Shown here piece after piece: positions 33,318-40,447 of a stretch of DNA of 40,447 bases. The notes under the pieces were generated by a model. It made no database searches, had not been told where the DNA came from, and saw only the letters and a list, made by a program, of their open reading frames with translations. How positions within the stretch are numbered: the first letter of the stretch is position 1; each line of letters begins with the position of its first letter. A program made the translations under genes and the position numbers. This DNA comes from Lutibacter sp. (lineage in GTDB: Bacteria; Bacteroidota; Bacteroidia; Flavobacteriales; Flavobacteriaceae): the NCBI GenBank assembly GCA_021647265.1, contig JAKIVA010000024.1:1-40447 (forward strand), given 5' to 3'.

Positions 33318-34394
33318 CTATTTCACTTTGTGTTGAATGTTAATAGATTCTACATGAATTGCTCTAAATATTTCTTCAACAAACTCTTTACTCAACCCTT
33401 TTTCCTCTCCAGATTCAATCATTTTCATTAAAATATCAGCCCATCTTCCACTTTGTAAAATAGCTACATTTTCTTGTTTCTTTAACCTTCCTATTTGCTC
33501 AGCAATGCCCATTCTATCGCCTAAAATATCAACAATATTGCTATCTATTAAATCCAATTCTTTTCTATGCATATTTAATTTTCGCTGAAAATCTTCTCTC
33601 GTACTACTTTCCTGACGAATTTTTAAATCTTGTGTTATTTGATTTAATTGAGTTGGTGTTACTTGCTGTTTAGCATCACTCCATGCATTATCAGGATCAA
33701 TATGTGTTTCAATCATAAATCCATCATAATTTAAATCCAATCCTGTTTGTGAAACATCTAAAATAGTATCTCTTCTTCCACAAATATGTGAAGGATCTAA
33801 GATTAATGGTAAATCTGGAAATTCTTTTTTAAGTTGAATAGCTATATGCCATTTTGGTTTATTTCGGTAATGCAATGAGTTATAGGTTGAAAACCCTCTA
33901 TGAATTACACCTAATTGTGTTATTCCTGCAGTTTTAAAACGTTCAACAGCTCCCAGCCATAAAGGTAAATCTGGATTCACAGGATTTTTAACCAACACCG
34001 GTTTATCTACCCCTTTTAGGGCATCAGCAATTTCCTGCACTACAAATGGGTTTACTGTTGTTCGTGCTCCAATCCATAAAATATCTATATCGTGCTTTAA
34101 AGCTAATTCTACATGAGCTGCATTTCCAACTTCTGTTGTAACCAACATTCCTGTTTCTTCTTTCACTTTTTGCAACCAAGGCAAGCCTATTTCTCCAACG
34201 CCTTCAAATCCTCCTGGACGCGTTCTCGGTTTCCAAATACCTGCCCTAAACACATTGGTATCTGTTTTTTTAAGTTCATGAGCTGTTTTTAAAACTTGTT
34301 CTTCTGTTTCTGCACTACAAGGTCCTGCAATTACAATGGGATGTGATAAATTCATATCATCTAACCATTTTCTATTTTCTTTTTTTATTTCCAT
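33318..34394 (-). CDS. Bifunctional DAHP synthase / chorismate mutase
   Basis: 358 residues. Residues 1-260 are a KDPG-aldolase-like DAHP synthase (PIVIAGPCSAET, FRAGIWKPRTRPGGFEGVG, WIGARTTVNPF, VLVKNPVNPDLPLWLGA, DPSHICGRRD), catalysing the first shikimate pathway step. Residues about 268-355 are an AroQ chorismate mutase helical domain (MHRKELDLIDSNIVDILGDRM, AEQIGRLKKQENVAI). The mutase makes prephenate for the dehydratase and dehydrogenase encoded upstream in the same operon. It is the last gene of the pheA-aminotransferase-tyrA unit (25-base gap after tyrA). Confidence 0.94.
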   Translation of the reverse strand: MEIKKENRKWLDDMNLSHPIVIAGPCSAETEEQVLKTAHELKKTDTNVFRAGIWKPRTRPGGFEGVGEIGLPWLQKVKEETGMLVTTEVGNAAHVELALKHDIDILWIGARTTVNPFVVQEIADALKGVDKPVLVKNPVNPDLPLWLGAVERFKTAGITQLGVIHRGFSTYNSLHYRNKPKWHIAIQLKKEFPDLPLILDPSHICGRRDTILDVSQTGLDLNYDGFMIETHIDPDNAWSDAKQQVTPTQLNQITQDLKIRQESSTREDFQRKLNMHRKELDLIDSNIVDILGDRMGIAEQIGRLKKQENVAILQSGRWADILMKMIESGEEKGLSKEFVEEIFRAIHVESINIQHKVK

Positions 34395-34419
34395 CTTCTT
34401 TTGTTTTCTGAATTTTATG

Positions 34420-35268
34420 CTATTTTATTCCGTTTAAAATTGTTTTAATATAATTGGTATTGTTCATTATTTCTTTCAATGCTTCGTTATTATTATTTTC
34501 TATGAGGTGTTTAAATTCTTTTAAGTTTTTAATATACTCATCTAAAGAACGTATGATATTTTCTTTATTTTGAAGAAAAATGGGCGCCCAAGTAGTTGCG
34601 GAACTTTTTGCCAAACGCACCGTTGAAGCAAAACCTGTACTAGCCATATCAAAAATATGCTGTTCATTTTTTTCAATTCCCAATACTGTTTTTCCCAACA
34701 TAAAAGAACTTACATGCGATAAGTGAGAAACATACGCTATATGCCTGTCGTGCTCTACAGGATTCATCATTTTAATACGCATATTTAGCTGTTTAAATAA
34801 ACCTAATGCCTTGTCTAAAATTTTCCAATCGCACTTTTCTGTTTCACATAAAATATTCACTTTTTCATCAAATAAATTTAAAATGGCTGCCTCAGGTCCT
34901 GAAAACTCGGTACCAGCAAGTGGGTGAGCTGCAACATAATTTTTTCTATTTGGGTGCTTTGAAACTTCTTTACAAATCTCATTTTTTACAGAGCCTACAT
35001 CAAAAACCAAGGTGTTTTCTGAAACATTGTCTAATACTTTTTTAACAACTTTTGCTATCACATCTACAGGAACAGCAACAATTACTACTGAAGCATCTGA
35101 TATTTCTGAAAAATCTATTTCAGCATCTATAACTCCTAATGATAGTGCTTTTTTTATATGAGCTGCATTCGTATCAATTCCAACTACTTTATAGCCATTT
35201 CGTTTCTTTAAATCTAATGCTAAAGAGCCTCCTATTAAGCCCAATCCAATTACTACTAATTTTTCCAT
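34420..35268 (-). CDS. tyrA: Prephenate dehydrogenase
   Basis: 282 residues. The N-terminal Rossmann domain has VIGLGLIGGSLALDLK (Gly-x-Gly-x-x-Gly nucleotide-binding loop) and VIVAVPVDVI. Middle motifs are GSVKNEICKEV, AAHPLAGTEFSGPEAA and DRHIAYVSHLSHVSSFML, which carry the catalytic His. The helical C-terminal domain completes the family fold. There is no ACT or chorismate mutase domain; the mutase is supplied by the next gene. It oxidises prephenate to 4-hydroxyphenylpyruvate for tyrosine. The start follows the aminotransferase stop by 3 bases. Confidence 0.95.
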   Translation of the reverse strand: MEKLVVIGLGLIGGSLALDLKKRNGYKVVGIDTNAAHIKKALSLGVIDAEIDFSEISDASVVIVAVPVDVIAKVVKKVLDNVSENTLVFDVGSVKNEICKEVSKHPNRKNYVAAHPLAGTEFSGPEAAILNLFDEKVNILCETEKCDWKILDKALGLFKQLNMRIKMMNPVEHDRHIAYVSHLSHVSSFMLGKTVLGIEKNEQHIFDMASTGFASTVRLAKSSATTWAPIFLQNKENIIRSLDEYIKNLKEFKHLIENNNNEALKEIMNNTNYIKTILNGIK

Positions 35269-35271
35269 TTT

Positions 35272-36429
35272 TTAACTATTTACAGGTGTTACTCTAGTTA
35301 ATACCTCTTCTAAAACTGCTGAATCAACGCATAATGAAGCTCTTATATAGCCTTCTCCATTCGAACCAAATACCGTTCCCGGTGTTATAAATACCTCTTT
35401 TTTATACAGTAATGTATCTGTAAATTCTTCTGATTTTTCTCCTTTAGGTAATTTTGCCCAAACAAATAATCCACCAATATTTTTATCATACGTACACTCT
35501 AAAGCGTCAAATATTTGCCAAACTGCAGCTCTTCTTTTTTTGTAAATACTATTTTGTTTTTCAAACCAATTTGTCGGCAATTTAAGTGCTTCAACTGCTC
35601 CTTTTTGAATTCCTAAAAACATACCTGAATCCATATTGCTTTTTACCTGTAATATTGTTTTAATAATTTCAGCATTCCCCACAACCATCCCTACTCTCCA
35701 ACCTGCCATATTAAATGTTTTACTCAGCGAGTTTAACTCAATAGCCACTTCTTTAGCTCCTTCAACTTCTAAAATACTTTGCGGATTATCATTTAAAATA
35801 AAACTGTAAGGATTGTCGTTAACCACTAAAATATTGTACTTTTTAGCAAATGCAATTAGTTGTTCAAAAGCTAATTTTGAAGCAATGGCTCCTGTTGGCA
35901 TATGTGGATAATTAACCCACATAATTTTTACATCAGATAAATCTTCTTTTTCAATTTCCGAAAAATTTGGCAACCAATGATGTTGTTCATTTAAATTGTA
36001 ATAAACAGGCTCAGCTTCTAATAATTTTGTAACTGAAGCATAGGTAGGATATCCCGGATTTGGAATGAGTACTTTATCTCCTTTGTTTAAAAAAGCCATT
36101 GAAATATGCATTATTCCTTCCTTAGACCCCATTAGTGGTAATATCTCATTACTTGGGTTTAACTCAACATTGTAATGTGTTTTGTAAAAATTAGCAATCC
36201 CTAATCTAAATTCTGGAATTCCTTGGTAACTTTGATATGTATGTGCATTGTCTAATTGCATAGTGCTTTTTAATGCTTCAATTACTGTTGATGGAGGTTG
36301 TAAATCTGGACTTCCAATTGCAATATTTATAATGGGTTTTCCTTCAGCAATCAATCCTGCTATTTCTCTCAATTTCTTTGAAAAATAGTATTCTTTAACA
36401 TGCGTTAATCTATCTGCTTTTTGTATCAT
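35272..36429 (-). CDS. Class I PLP aminotransferase of the aromatic operon
   Basis: 385 residues. Fold type I aminotransferase: INIAIGSPDLQPPSTVIEAL, YQSYQGIPEFRLGIANFY, PNPGYPTYASV, WVNYPHMPTGAIAS, VVNDNPYSFI and SLSKTFNMAGWRVGMVVG with the PLP lysine at Lys237, then GTVFGSNGEGYIRASL with the carboxylate-binding Arg. Its place between pheA and tyrA suggests it transaminates phenylpyruvate and 4-hydroxyphenylpyruvate to Phe and Tyr. The sequence also resembles LL-diaminopimelate/aspartate-type aminotransferases, so specificity is inferred from context. Its ATG overlaps the pheA stop by one base. Confidence 0.85.
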   Translation of the reverse strand: MIQKADRLTHVKEYYFSKKLREIAGLIAEGKPIINIAIGSPDLQPPSTVIEALKSTMQLDNAHTYQSYQGIPEFRLGIANFYKTHYNVELNPSNEILPLMGSKEGIMHISMAFLNKGDKVLIPNPGYPTYASVTKLLEAEPVYYNLNEQHHWLPNFSEIEKEDLSDVKIMWVNYPHMPTGAIASKLAFEQLIAFAKKYNILVVNDNPYSFILNDNPQSILEVEGAKEVAIELNSLSKTFNMAGWRVGMVVGNAEIIKTILQVKSNMDSGMFLGIQKGAVEALKLPTNWFEKQNSIYKKRRAAVWQIFDALECTYDKNIGGLFVWAKLPKGEKSEEFTDTLLYKKEVFITPGTVFGSNGEGYIRASLCVDSAVLEEVLTRVTPVNS

Positions 36430-37247
36430 TATCTTTTTCCTTTTGTGTATTCCCCCAATATTTTTAACATTTCAACCTTGTCTTTAATTTCATTTAAAGC
36501 ATCGTAATAATCTGCATAACTATTAAATGTGAAATCGGCAAAAAAAGCATATTTCCAAGGGGTATCAATTACAGGCATCGATTGTATTTTAGAGAGATTT
36601 AAATGATATTTTGCTAAAATGGTTAAAATTTCGGCTAAACTTCCCGCCTTGTGACTTGTGATAAATTTTACAGAAGCCTTGTTCGCCGAAACACTACTTT
36701 TAGTTGCTGAATTGGTTAAAATAAAAAAGCGGGTTGCATTCTCTTTTATGGTTTGAATTTTAGATGCCAAAATTTCTAAATTATAGGTTTTAGCGGCTAA
36801 ATCACTTGCTATTGCACCAACTCCTTTCAATTTGTTCTCTTGTATTCTTTTGGCTACAACAGCGGTATCTTTATCTTCTATCAGTTTAATATGCGGATAA
36901 TCTTTAAAAAATTTATGACACTGCAACAGGGCCATTGGATGTGAATACACTTCTTTAATATTGGCTATCTTCTGTCCTTTTAACCCCATTAAATTATGGT
37001 GAATTGGCAAATGGTATTCCCCACTAATTGAGAGTTGATGCTCATCTATTAATGCATAATTTGGTAAAATTGCTCCAGCAATTGAATTTTCAATAGCCAT
37101 AATTACCACTTCAGCCTTTTTACTATGCAACAAACTGGGCATTTCACTAAACGATAAGCTCTCAACCAAATCAACATTCTCTCCAAAATATTGCGCTGCT
37201 ACTATGTGATGAAACGATCCTTTTATTCCTTGTATTGCTACCTTCAT
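36429..37247 (-). CDS. pheA: Prephenate dehydratase with ACT domain
   Basis: 272 residues from ATG 37247 (MKVAIQGIKGSFHHIVAAQYF). A TTG at 37265 would add six residues but overlaps the U tract of the upstream terminator, so it is less likely. The catalytic domain includes VVIMAIENSIAGAILPNY, YSHPMALLQCHKF and the ENATRFFIL block holding the T-R-F motif. The ACT domain (SVKFITSHKAGSLAEILTIL, then LSKIQSMPVIDTPWKYAFFADF) carries GAL/ESRP-equivalent regions for Phe feedback. There is no chorismate mutase domain. It converts prephenate to phenylpyruvate. It is the first gene of the aromatic operon and lies behind a leader peptide and an attenuator-like terminator. Confidence 0.94.
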   Translation of the reverse strand: MKVAIQGIKGSFHHIVAAQYFGENVDLVESLSFSEMPSLLHSKKAEVVIMAIENSIAGAILPNYALIDEHQLSISGEYHLPIHHNLMGLKGQKIANIKEVYSHPMALLQCHKFFKDYPHIKLIEDKDTAVVAKRIQENKLKGVGAIASDLAAKTYNLEILASKIQTIKENATRFFILTNSATKSSVSANKASVKFITSHKAGSLAEILTILAKYHLNLSKIQSMPVIDTPWKYAFFADFTFNSYADYYDALNEIKDKVEMLKILGEYTKGKR

Positions 37248-37263
37248 TATTAACTTTTTAACC

Positions 37264-37290
37264 AAAAAAAAATCTCGAAATATTTCGAGA
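37264..37290 (-). terminator. Attenuator-like intrinsic terminator before pheA
   Basis: In minus-strand sense there is an 18-base perfect palindrome TCTCGAAATATTTCGAGA (37290-37273; 7-bp stem, 4-base loop) followed directly by nine U residues (37272-37264). It lies 40 bases after the leader ORF stop and 17 bases before the pheA ATG. A terminator in front of the first structural gene has no obvious role other than conditional termination. Confidence 0.85.
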
Positions 37291-37330
37291 CTTTATCATT
37301 TATTTTTATTTAAAAAACACATACGAAGCC

Positions 37331-37393
37331 TCATCTCTTATTGCTAAAATAAAAGTAAAAATAGAAGCTATTCCAAGTGTTATTTGTGTTCAT
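37331..37393 (-). CDS. Aromatic leader peptide (attenuation control of the pheA operon)
   Basis: 20 codons from ATG 37393 to TGA 37331: MNTNNTWNSFYFYFYFSNKR. Residues 10-16 are seven alternating Phe/Tyr (TTC TAT TTT TAC TTT TAT TTT) and Trp is at position 7, so all three aromatic amino acids appear in 20 residues. The ORF starts about a dozen bases after the expected transcription start and ends 40 bases before an intrinsic terminator. By analogy with the enterobacterial pheA leader, ribosome stalling at Phe/Tyr codons when charged tRNA is scarce would prevent the terminator from forming. A clear antiterminator was not found by eye; one weak candidate is GAGAT at the leader end (37337-37333) pairing with GTCTC (37291-37287 region). 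Confidence 0.8.
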   Translation of the reverse strand: MNTNNTWNSFYFYFYFSNKR

Positions 37394-37410
37394 TATCAGT
37401 AATTAGACGA

Positions 37411-37440
37411 CAAATCTATACATTAATTTTAAAAAAACAA
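37411..37440 (-). promoter_or_regulatory. Promoter of the aromatic leader/pheA operon
   Basis: In minus-strand sense there is a TTG at 37440-37438, a 19-base spacer, and TAGATTTG at 37418-37411. Both elements and the spacing match the Bacteroidetes consensus TTG-N(17-23)-TAnnTTTG. Transcription would begin near 37405, giving a leader RNA of about 140 bases up to the terminator. Confidence 0.75.
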
Positions 37441-37712
37441 CTTTTTTTTTAAAAAATAAATTCACATTATCACTTTTTTAACAAAACAGCACATAAAGGC
37501 ATTAATTAACAATAAAACAGTGTATAAATTAGTTATTATAAATACACACCCTCAAATTATTATAAATTAAATAAATTAATTTTACATTTCTGTTTGACAA
37601 TGATAAACTTAAAAGTCTTATTCTACTTAAAATGCCTTATCAAAAGCACTAAAATAAACCTATATACTATTTCTTATATTTAACTACCTTTAGCCAAAAT
37701 TTGTTTTATTAA

Positions 37713-39095
37713 ATGAAAAACCTTCACGCACTTATTCTCTTTGTTATTGTTAGCTCTTTTACTGTGTATAACAAAGGCTATTCTCAAAGTAAGGAAGTCA
37801 ATTATTTAATAGCGCTTAATTCGAATATCTCAGCAAAAAATACCTTACCTTTTTGGCTAACAGCCAATAAGTATGGAGCAATTCCAAACAGCAATAATGT
37901 TTCTCTAAATACAGTTTTTTTTACCAATTTTAAAAATACCGACAGTCCTTTTGATTTTTCATACAAAGCCTCTTTTACTGGGTTTGTAGCTGATGAAAAT
38001 AATCTTTTTGTCAATGAACTTTACGGTAGTTTTAGGTATAAAGGTTGGCAATTAGATGCTGGAAGTAAAAATGATGAAATTTCTTGGGAAGGACTTTCTT
38101 CTTCTAATGGGAATATTATAAAATCTATCAATACTAGAGCTTTTCCCGGTGTTAACCTTATAACAATTGGATACTTACAACTGCCTTTTGCTAAAAAATG
38201 GTTGGCTGTCAAAGCGAATTACAGTGAATATTTTTTAAACGATAAACGTGTAGTAAGCAATGCTCGCCTACACCATAAAAGTTTGTATTTCAAGTCTGTT
38301 TTAAACGCAAAACTAGCACTAATAACAGGACTAGATCACTATGTGCAATGGGGAGGAGCTTCTGATGAATACGGAAAAATGCCTACTGGTTTTAATGATT
38401 ATTTAAAAATAGTTTTTGGAGGAGCTGGAGGTTCAAATGCTGCTGCCGGCGAACAAATAAATGCCTTGGGAAATACTGTTGGAGCATATATTATTCAACT
38501 TAATTACAAAGGTGCAAACACTAACTGGAATTTTTATTGGTCGCATCCTTTTGAAGATAGATCGGGTAGAGAACTTCTAAATTATCCCGATGCTTTGTAC
38601 GGTTTGTTTATAGATTTTAAGAAACCTAAATCATTTATAACCCATTTGGTAACAGAGCTTACTTACACCAAACATATGAGCGGTTTTTTAAACTTTAGTG
38701 GTGGTGATAATTATTTTAACAATACCATTTACAATAGTGGTTGGACTTATTTTGGAAATACCATTGGATCTCCTTTTTTCCCTACCAAACCGCCTGTTAA
38801 CGGTATAACAAACGGTATTATTGGTGGATATAACCGATTTGTATCCTATCATATAGGCTTTAAAGGTGTTCTTAACCAACATGTAACTTACAACGCAAAT
38901 GCGAGTTATACTGCCTATGCTGGCTGGTTTAACAATCCAATTAATGAAGATCAATTTTCTTCCAGCATTGAATTTAACCTGCATTTTGAAAATATTCCTG
39001 TCATTATATCTTTGGGTAGTGCAGCAGATTTTGGCACATTTTTGCCCAACAATATTGGTGGATTTATTAAGTTAACTAAAAAAGGAATCTTCTAA
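37713..39095 (+). CDS. Wzi-family capsule assembly outer-membrane protein
   Basis: 460 residues. Signal peptide ending GYSQ (residues about 1-25). The body has the Wzi barrel pattern: LPFWLTANKYGAIPNSNNVS, FVNELYGSFRYKGWQLDAGS, RAFPGVNLITIGYLQLPF, GLDHYVQWGGASDEYGKMP and FYWSHPFEDRSGRELLNYPD. In Escherichia coli Wzi is a surface lectin that helps attach capsular polysaccharide; Bacteroidetes homologues of this family are usually in polysaccharide loci. It is 6 bases upstream of a CpsB-type phosphatase and cotranscribed with it. A TACCTTTA at about 37684-37691 is a near-consensus -7 element. Confidence 0.88.
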   Translation: MKNLHALILFVIVSSFTVYNKGYSQSKEVNYLIALNSNISAKNTLPFWLTANKYGAIPNSNNVSLNTVFFTNFKNTDSPFDFSYKASFTGFVADENNLFVNELYGSFRYKGWQLDAGSKNDEISWEGLSSSNGNIIKSINTRAFPGVNLITIGYLQLPFAKKWLAVKANYSEYFLNDKRVVSNARLHHKSLYFKSVLNAKLALITGLDHYVQWGGASDEYGKMPTGFNDYLKIVFGGAGGSNAAAGEQINALGNTVGAYIIQLNYKGANTNWNFYWSHPFEDRSGRELLNYPDALYGLFIDFKKPKSFITHLVTELTYTKHMSGFLNFSGGDNYFNNTIYNSGWTYFGNTIGSPFFPTKPPVNGITNGIIGGYNRFVSYHIGFKGVLNQHVTYNANASYTAYAGWFNNPINEDQFSSSIEFNLHFENIPVIISLGSAADFGTFLPNNIGGFIKLTKKGIF

Positions 39096-39101
39096 TAGTT
39101 T

Positions 39102-39842
39102 ATGTTATCGTTTTTCAACCATAAAAAAGTTTCAATTACAACACTCTTCTCCAATGAGTTTGTTGATATACATTCTCACTTATTACCCAGCATTGATGAT
39201 GGCTCAAAGAGCATGGACGAAACCATTGCACTTTTAATAAAAATGCACAGTTTTGGTATTCAAAATTTTATAACTACTCCGCATATCATGGAAGGTGTTT
39301 GGGAAAACGCTAAAGATACCATCTTACCAAAACTAACCGCTGTAAAAAAAGAACTGATTGCACGTAATTTAACTGATATTTCAATACACGCTGCTGCTGA
39401 ATATATGTTAGATAGTAATTTTAACATCTTACTGGAACAACGACAATTACTACCTCTAAAGGAAAACAAAATTCTGGTTGAAATGTCGTATATAAATCCT
39501 CCTGTAAATTTATATGAAATTCTTTTTAACATTCAAATAGCAGGTTACCAACCTGTTTTAGCACATCCTGAACGTTATTTATTCTTCCATAAAAAATATA
39601 AAGAATATTCAAAATTAAAAGAGGCCGGTTGTTTGTTTCAGTTAAACCTCCTTTCTCTTTCAAATTACTATGGAAAAGATACGCACAAAATTGCATTACA
39701 ACTTTTAAAAGATAATTTGATTGATTTTGTTGGTACAGACACCCACAATAAAAGACATTTAAGTTATTTGGAAAGTATTGACAATCCTAAGATTTTAAAA
39801 CTAATTGCTCCTATTATAAAAAACAATGCTGAATTTAAGTGA
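39102..39842 (+). CDS. CpsB/CapC-family PHP tyrosine phosphatase
   Basis: 246 residues. PHP-fold metal sites are visible: FVDIHSHLLPSIDDGSKSMD (His-x-His), ITTPHIMEGVW, AAEYMLD, ILVEMSYINPP, PVLAHPERYLF and DFVGTDTHNKRH. These match manganese-dependent CpsB/YwqE phosphatases, which dephosphorylate the Wzc-type tyrosine kinases that control capsule or exopolysaccharide chain export. Pairing with wzi supports a role in surface polysaccharide. The cognate kinase gene is not in this window. There is no signal peptide, so the enzyme is cytoplasmic. Confidence 0.93.
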   Translation: MLSFFNHKKVSITTLFSNEFVDIHSHLLPSIDDGSKSMDETIALLIKMHSFGIQNFITTPHIMEGVWENAKDTILPKLTAVKKELIARNLTDISIHAAAEYMLDSNFNILLEQRQLLPLKENKILVEMSYINPPVNLYEILFNIQIAGYQPVLAHPERYLFFHKKYKEYSKLKEAGCLFQLNLLSLSNYYGKDTHKIALQLLKDNLIDFVGTDTHNKRHLSYLESIDNPKILKLIAPIIKNNAEFK

Positions 39843-39871
39843 TTTGTAAATGTATGTTCTGAAGGCTTTTT

Positions 39872-39935
39872 CAGTCTTGCAGTCGTGCTGTCTTGCAGTC
39901 TTGTTGTCGTGCGGTCGTGCGGTCGAGTTGTTTTG
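39872..39935. repeat. Imperfect octamer tandem array
   Basis: Eight consecutive 8-base units fit the pattern nnGTCnTG (CAGTCTTG, CAGTCGTG, CTGTCTTG, CAGTCTTG, TTGTCGTG, CGGTCGTG, CGGTCGAG, TTGTTTTG). It begins 30 bases after the phosphatase stop. A short minus-strand ORF through it is an artefact. Confidence 0.7.
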
Positions 39936-39975
39936 ACGTTGACAAAGACAAAGATGATTTTTTTGACTTCCTGTC

Positions 39976-40151
39976 CTTTTTTGCATCACCCAAAAAAGAA
40001 CGAAAAAAGTCTAGGCTTACGATGCTTTCTCTAAATTTTTTATTCGATTTCTAAATTTCAGAAACTCGCTTTTATGGTTTTTAACTATTTCATAATTCGT
40101 TGTGCTCAAACAGTCTGAAATTTGAACGAAATCTTCATCGCAAATTTTACG
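39976..40151 (+). repeat. 176-bp direct repeat, copy 1
   Basis: It begins CTTTTTTGCATCACCCAAAA and ends AATCTTCATCGCAAATTTTACG. Two mismatches separate it from the copy 296 bases downstream. It contains a short stem-prone segment (TTTCAGAAACTCGC, later CAGTCTGAAATTTG). Confidence 0.85.
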
Positions 40152-40271
40152 CGAAACTACCGATAGGCCGTTTAAAATAGTTCTCTTTTATTAAACGTGC
40201 CAATAGTATTTGTCATCCTCGCGTAGGCGGGGATCTTTTAAATTAAAGTACAACTTTTAAAGTCATTCATT

Positions 40272-40447
40272 CTTTTTTGCATCGCCCAAAAAAGAACGAA
40301 AAAAGTCTAGGCTTACGATACTTTCTCTAAATTTTTTATTCGATTTCTAAATTTCAGAAACTCGCTTTTATGGTTTTTAACTATTTCATAATTCGTTGTG
40401 CTCAAACAGTCTGAAATTTGAACGAAATCTTCATCGCAAATTTTACG
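40272..40447 (+). repeat. 176-bp direct repeat, copy 2 (runs to the window edge)
   Basis: Matches copy 1 except GCATCG for GCATCA and GATACT for GATGCT. The match continues to the last base of the window, so the true unit may be longer. Confidence 0.85.

Larger units (their letters stand above)
39843..40447. other. Repeat cluster downstream of the capsule genes
   Basis: 605 bases to the window end with no credible gene. It contains an octamer array (39872-39935), a 176-bp direct repeat (39976-40151 and 40272-40447) and, between the copies, a REP-like fragment GTCATCCTCGCGTAGGCGGG (about 40213-40232). Confidence 0.75.

Noticed and set aside
37248..37265. TTG start adding six residues to pheA
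   Set aside because: The codon overlaps the U tract of the terminator, and the ATG at 37247 begins directly with the conserved MKVAIQG segment.
39801..39989. Minus-strand ORF with ARPHDNKTARQHD repeats
   Set aside because: It is produced by the octamer array, has no signal or start context, and overlaps the phosphatase gene end.
39872..40447. Possible CRISPR array from the repeated units near the window end
   Set aside because: The octamers are contiguous without spacers, and the 176-bp repeat is only two copies; no cas genes are present.

Overview
The window is a low-GC chromosomal segment from a member of the Bacteroidota, almost certainly a Flavobacteriaceae species. Evidence for this is a DNA polymerase III alpha subunit carrying its own N-terminal proofreading exonuclease, a gldA gliding gene, a protein with a type IX secretion (T9SS) C-terminal tail, a Bacteroidetes-type tyrosine recombinase, a Wzi/CpsB capsule pair, and several promoters matching the Bacteroidetes pattern TTG-N(17-23)-TAnnTTTG. 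The genus cannot be decided from the sequence alone.

Layout. Positions 1-5233 look like the end of an integrated accessory region. It holds a minus-strand cluster (LytTR response regulator, a 59-residue lipoprotein, a TPR sensor histidine kinase, a second lipoprotein) and a tyrosine recombinase beside the 3' end of a tRNA-Ser(GGA) gene. Core genome follows: rpsP-rimM-tRNA-Ser on the minus strand, and dnaE on the plus strand trailed by two tandem PagL-like lipid A deacylase homologues and a DUF2807 lipoprotein. Then come gldA, a small Pmp3-type membrane protein overlapping lipB, a nucleoid-associated protein, rnhB and a putative porin.

Positions 20.6-26.7 kb hold an NhaC antiporter, a methionine gamma-lyase-type enzyme divergent from its Lrp/AsnC regulator, and a T9SS cargo protein. 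Repeat-rich spacers flank this block. From 26.7 to 33.3 kb are yceI, two DUF3857/transglutaminase-like proteins (one with a lost active site), dtd and rsgA.

From 33.3 to 37.7 kb is an aromatic amino acid operon in the order pheA, aminotransferase, tyrA, DAHP synthase/chorismate mutase. It is preceded by what I consider the best find in the window. A consensus promoter is followed by a 20-codon leader ORF containing seven alternating Phe/Tyr codons, then by an intrinsic terminator ending 17 bases before pheA. This is the anatomy of transcription attenuation by aromatic aminoacyl-tRNA supply.

The window ends with the wzi-cpsB capsule genes and a repeat cluster containing a 176-bp direct repeat.

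Non-coding spacers carry several families of repeats: a GAGCGCAGTCGAA motif, MITE-like elements with terminal inverted repeats, palindromic REP-like units, and heptamer and octamer arrays. Gene calls rest on motif recognition from translated sequence; no database search was possible.
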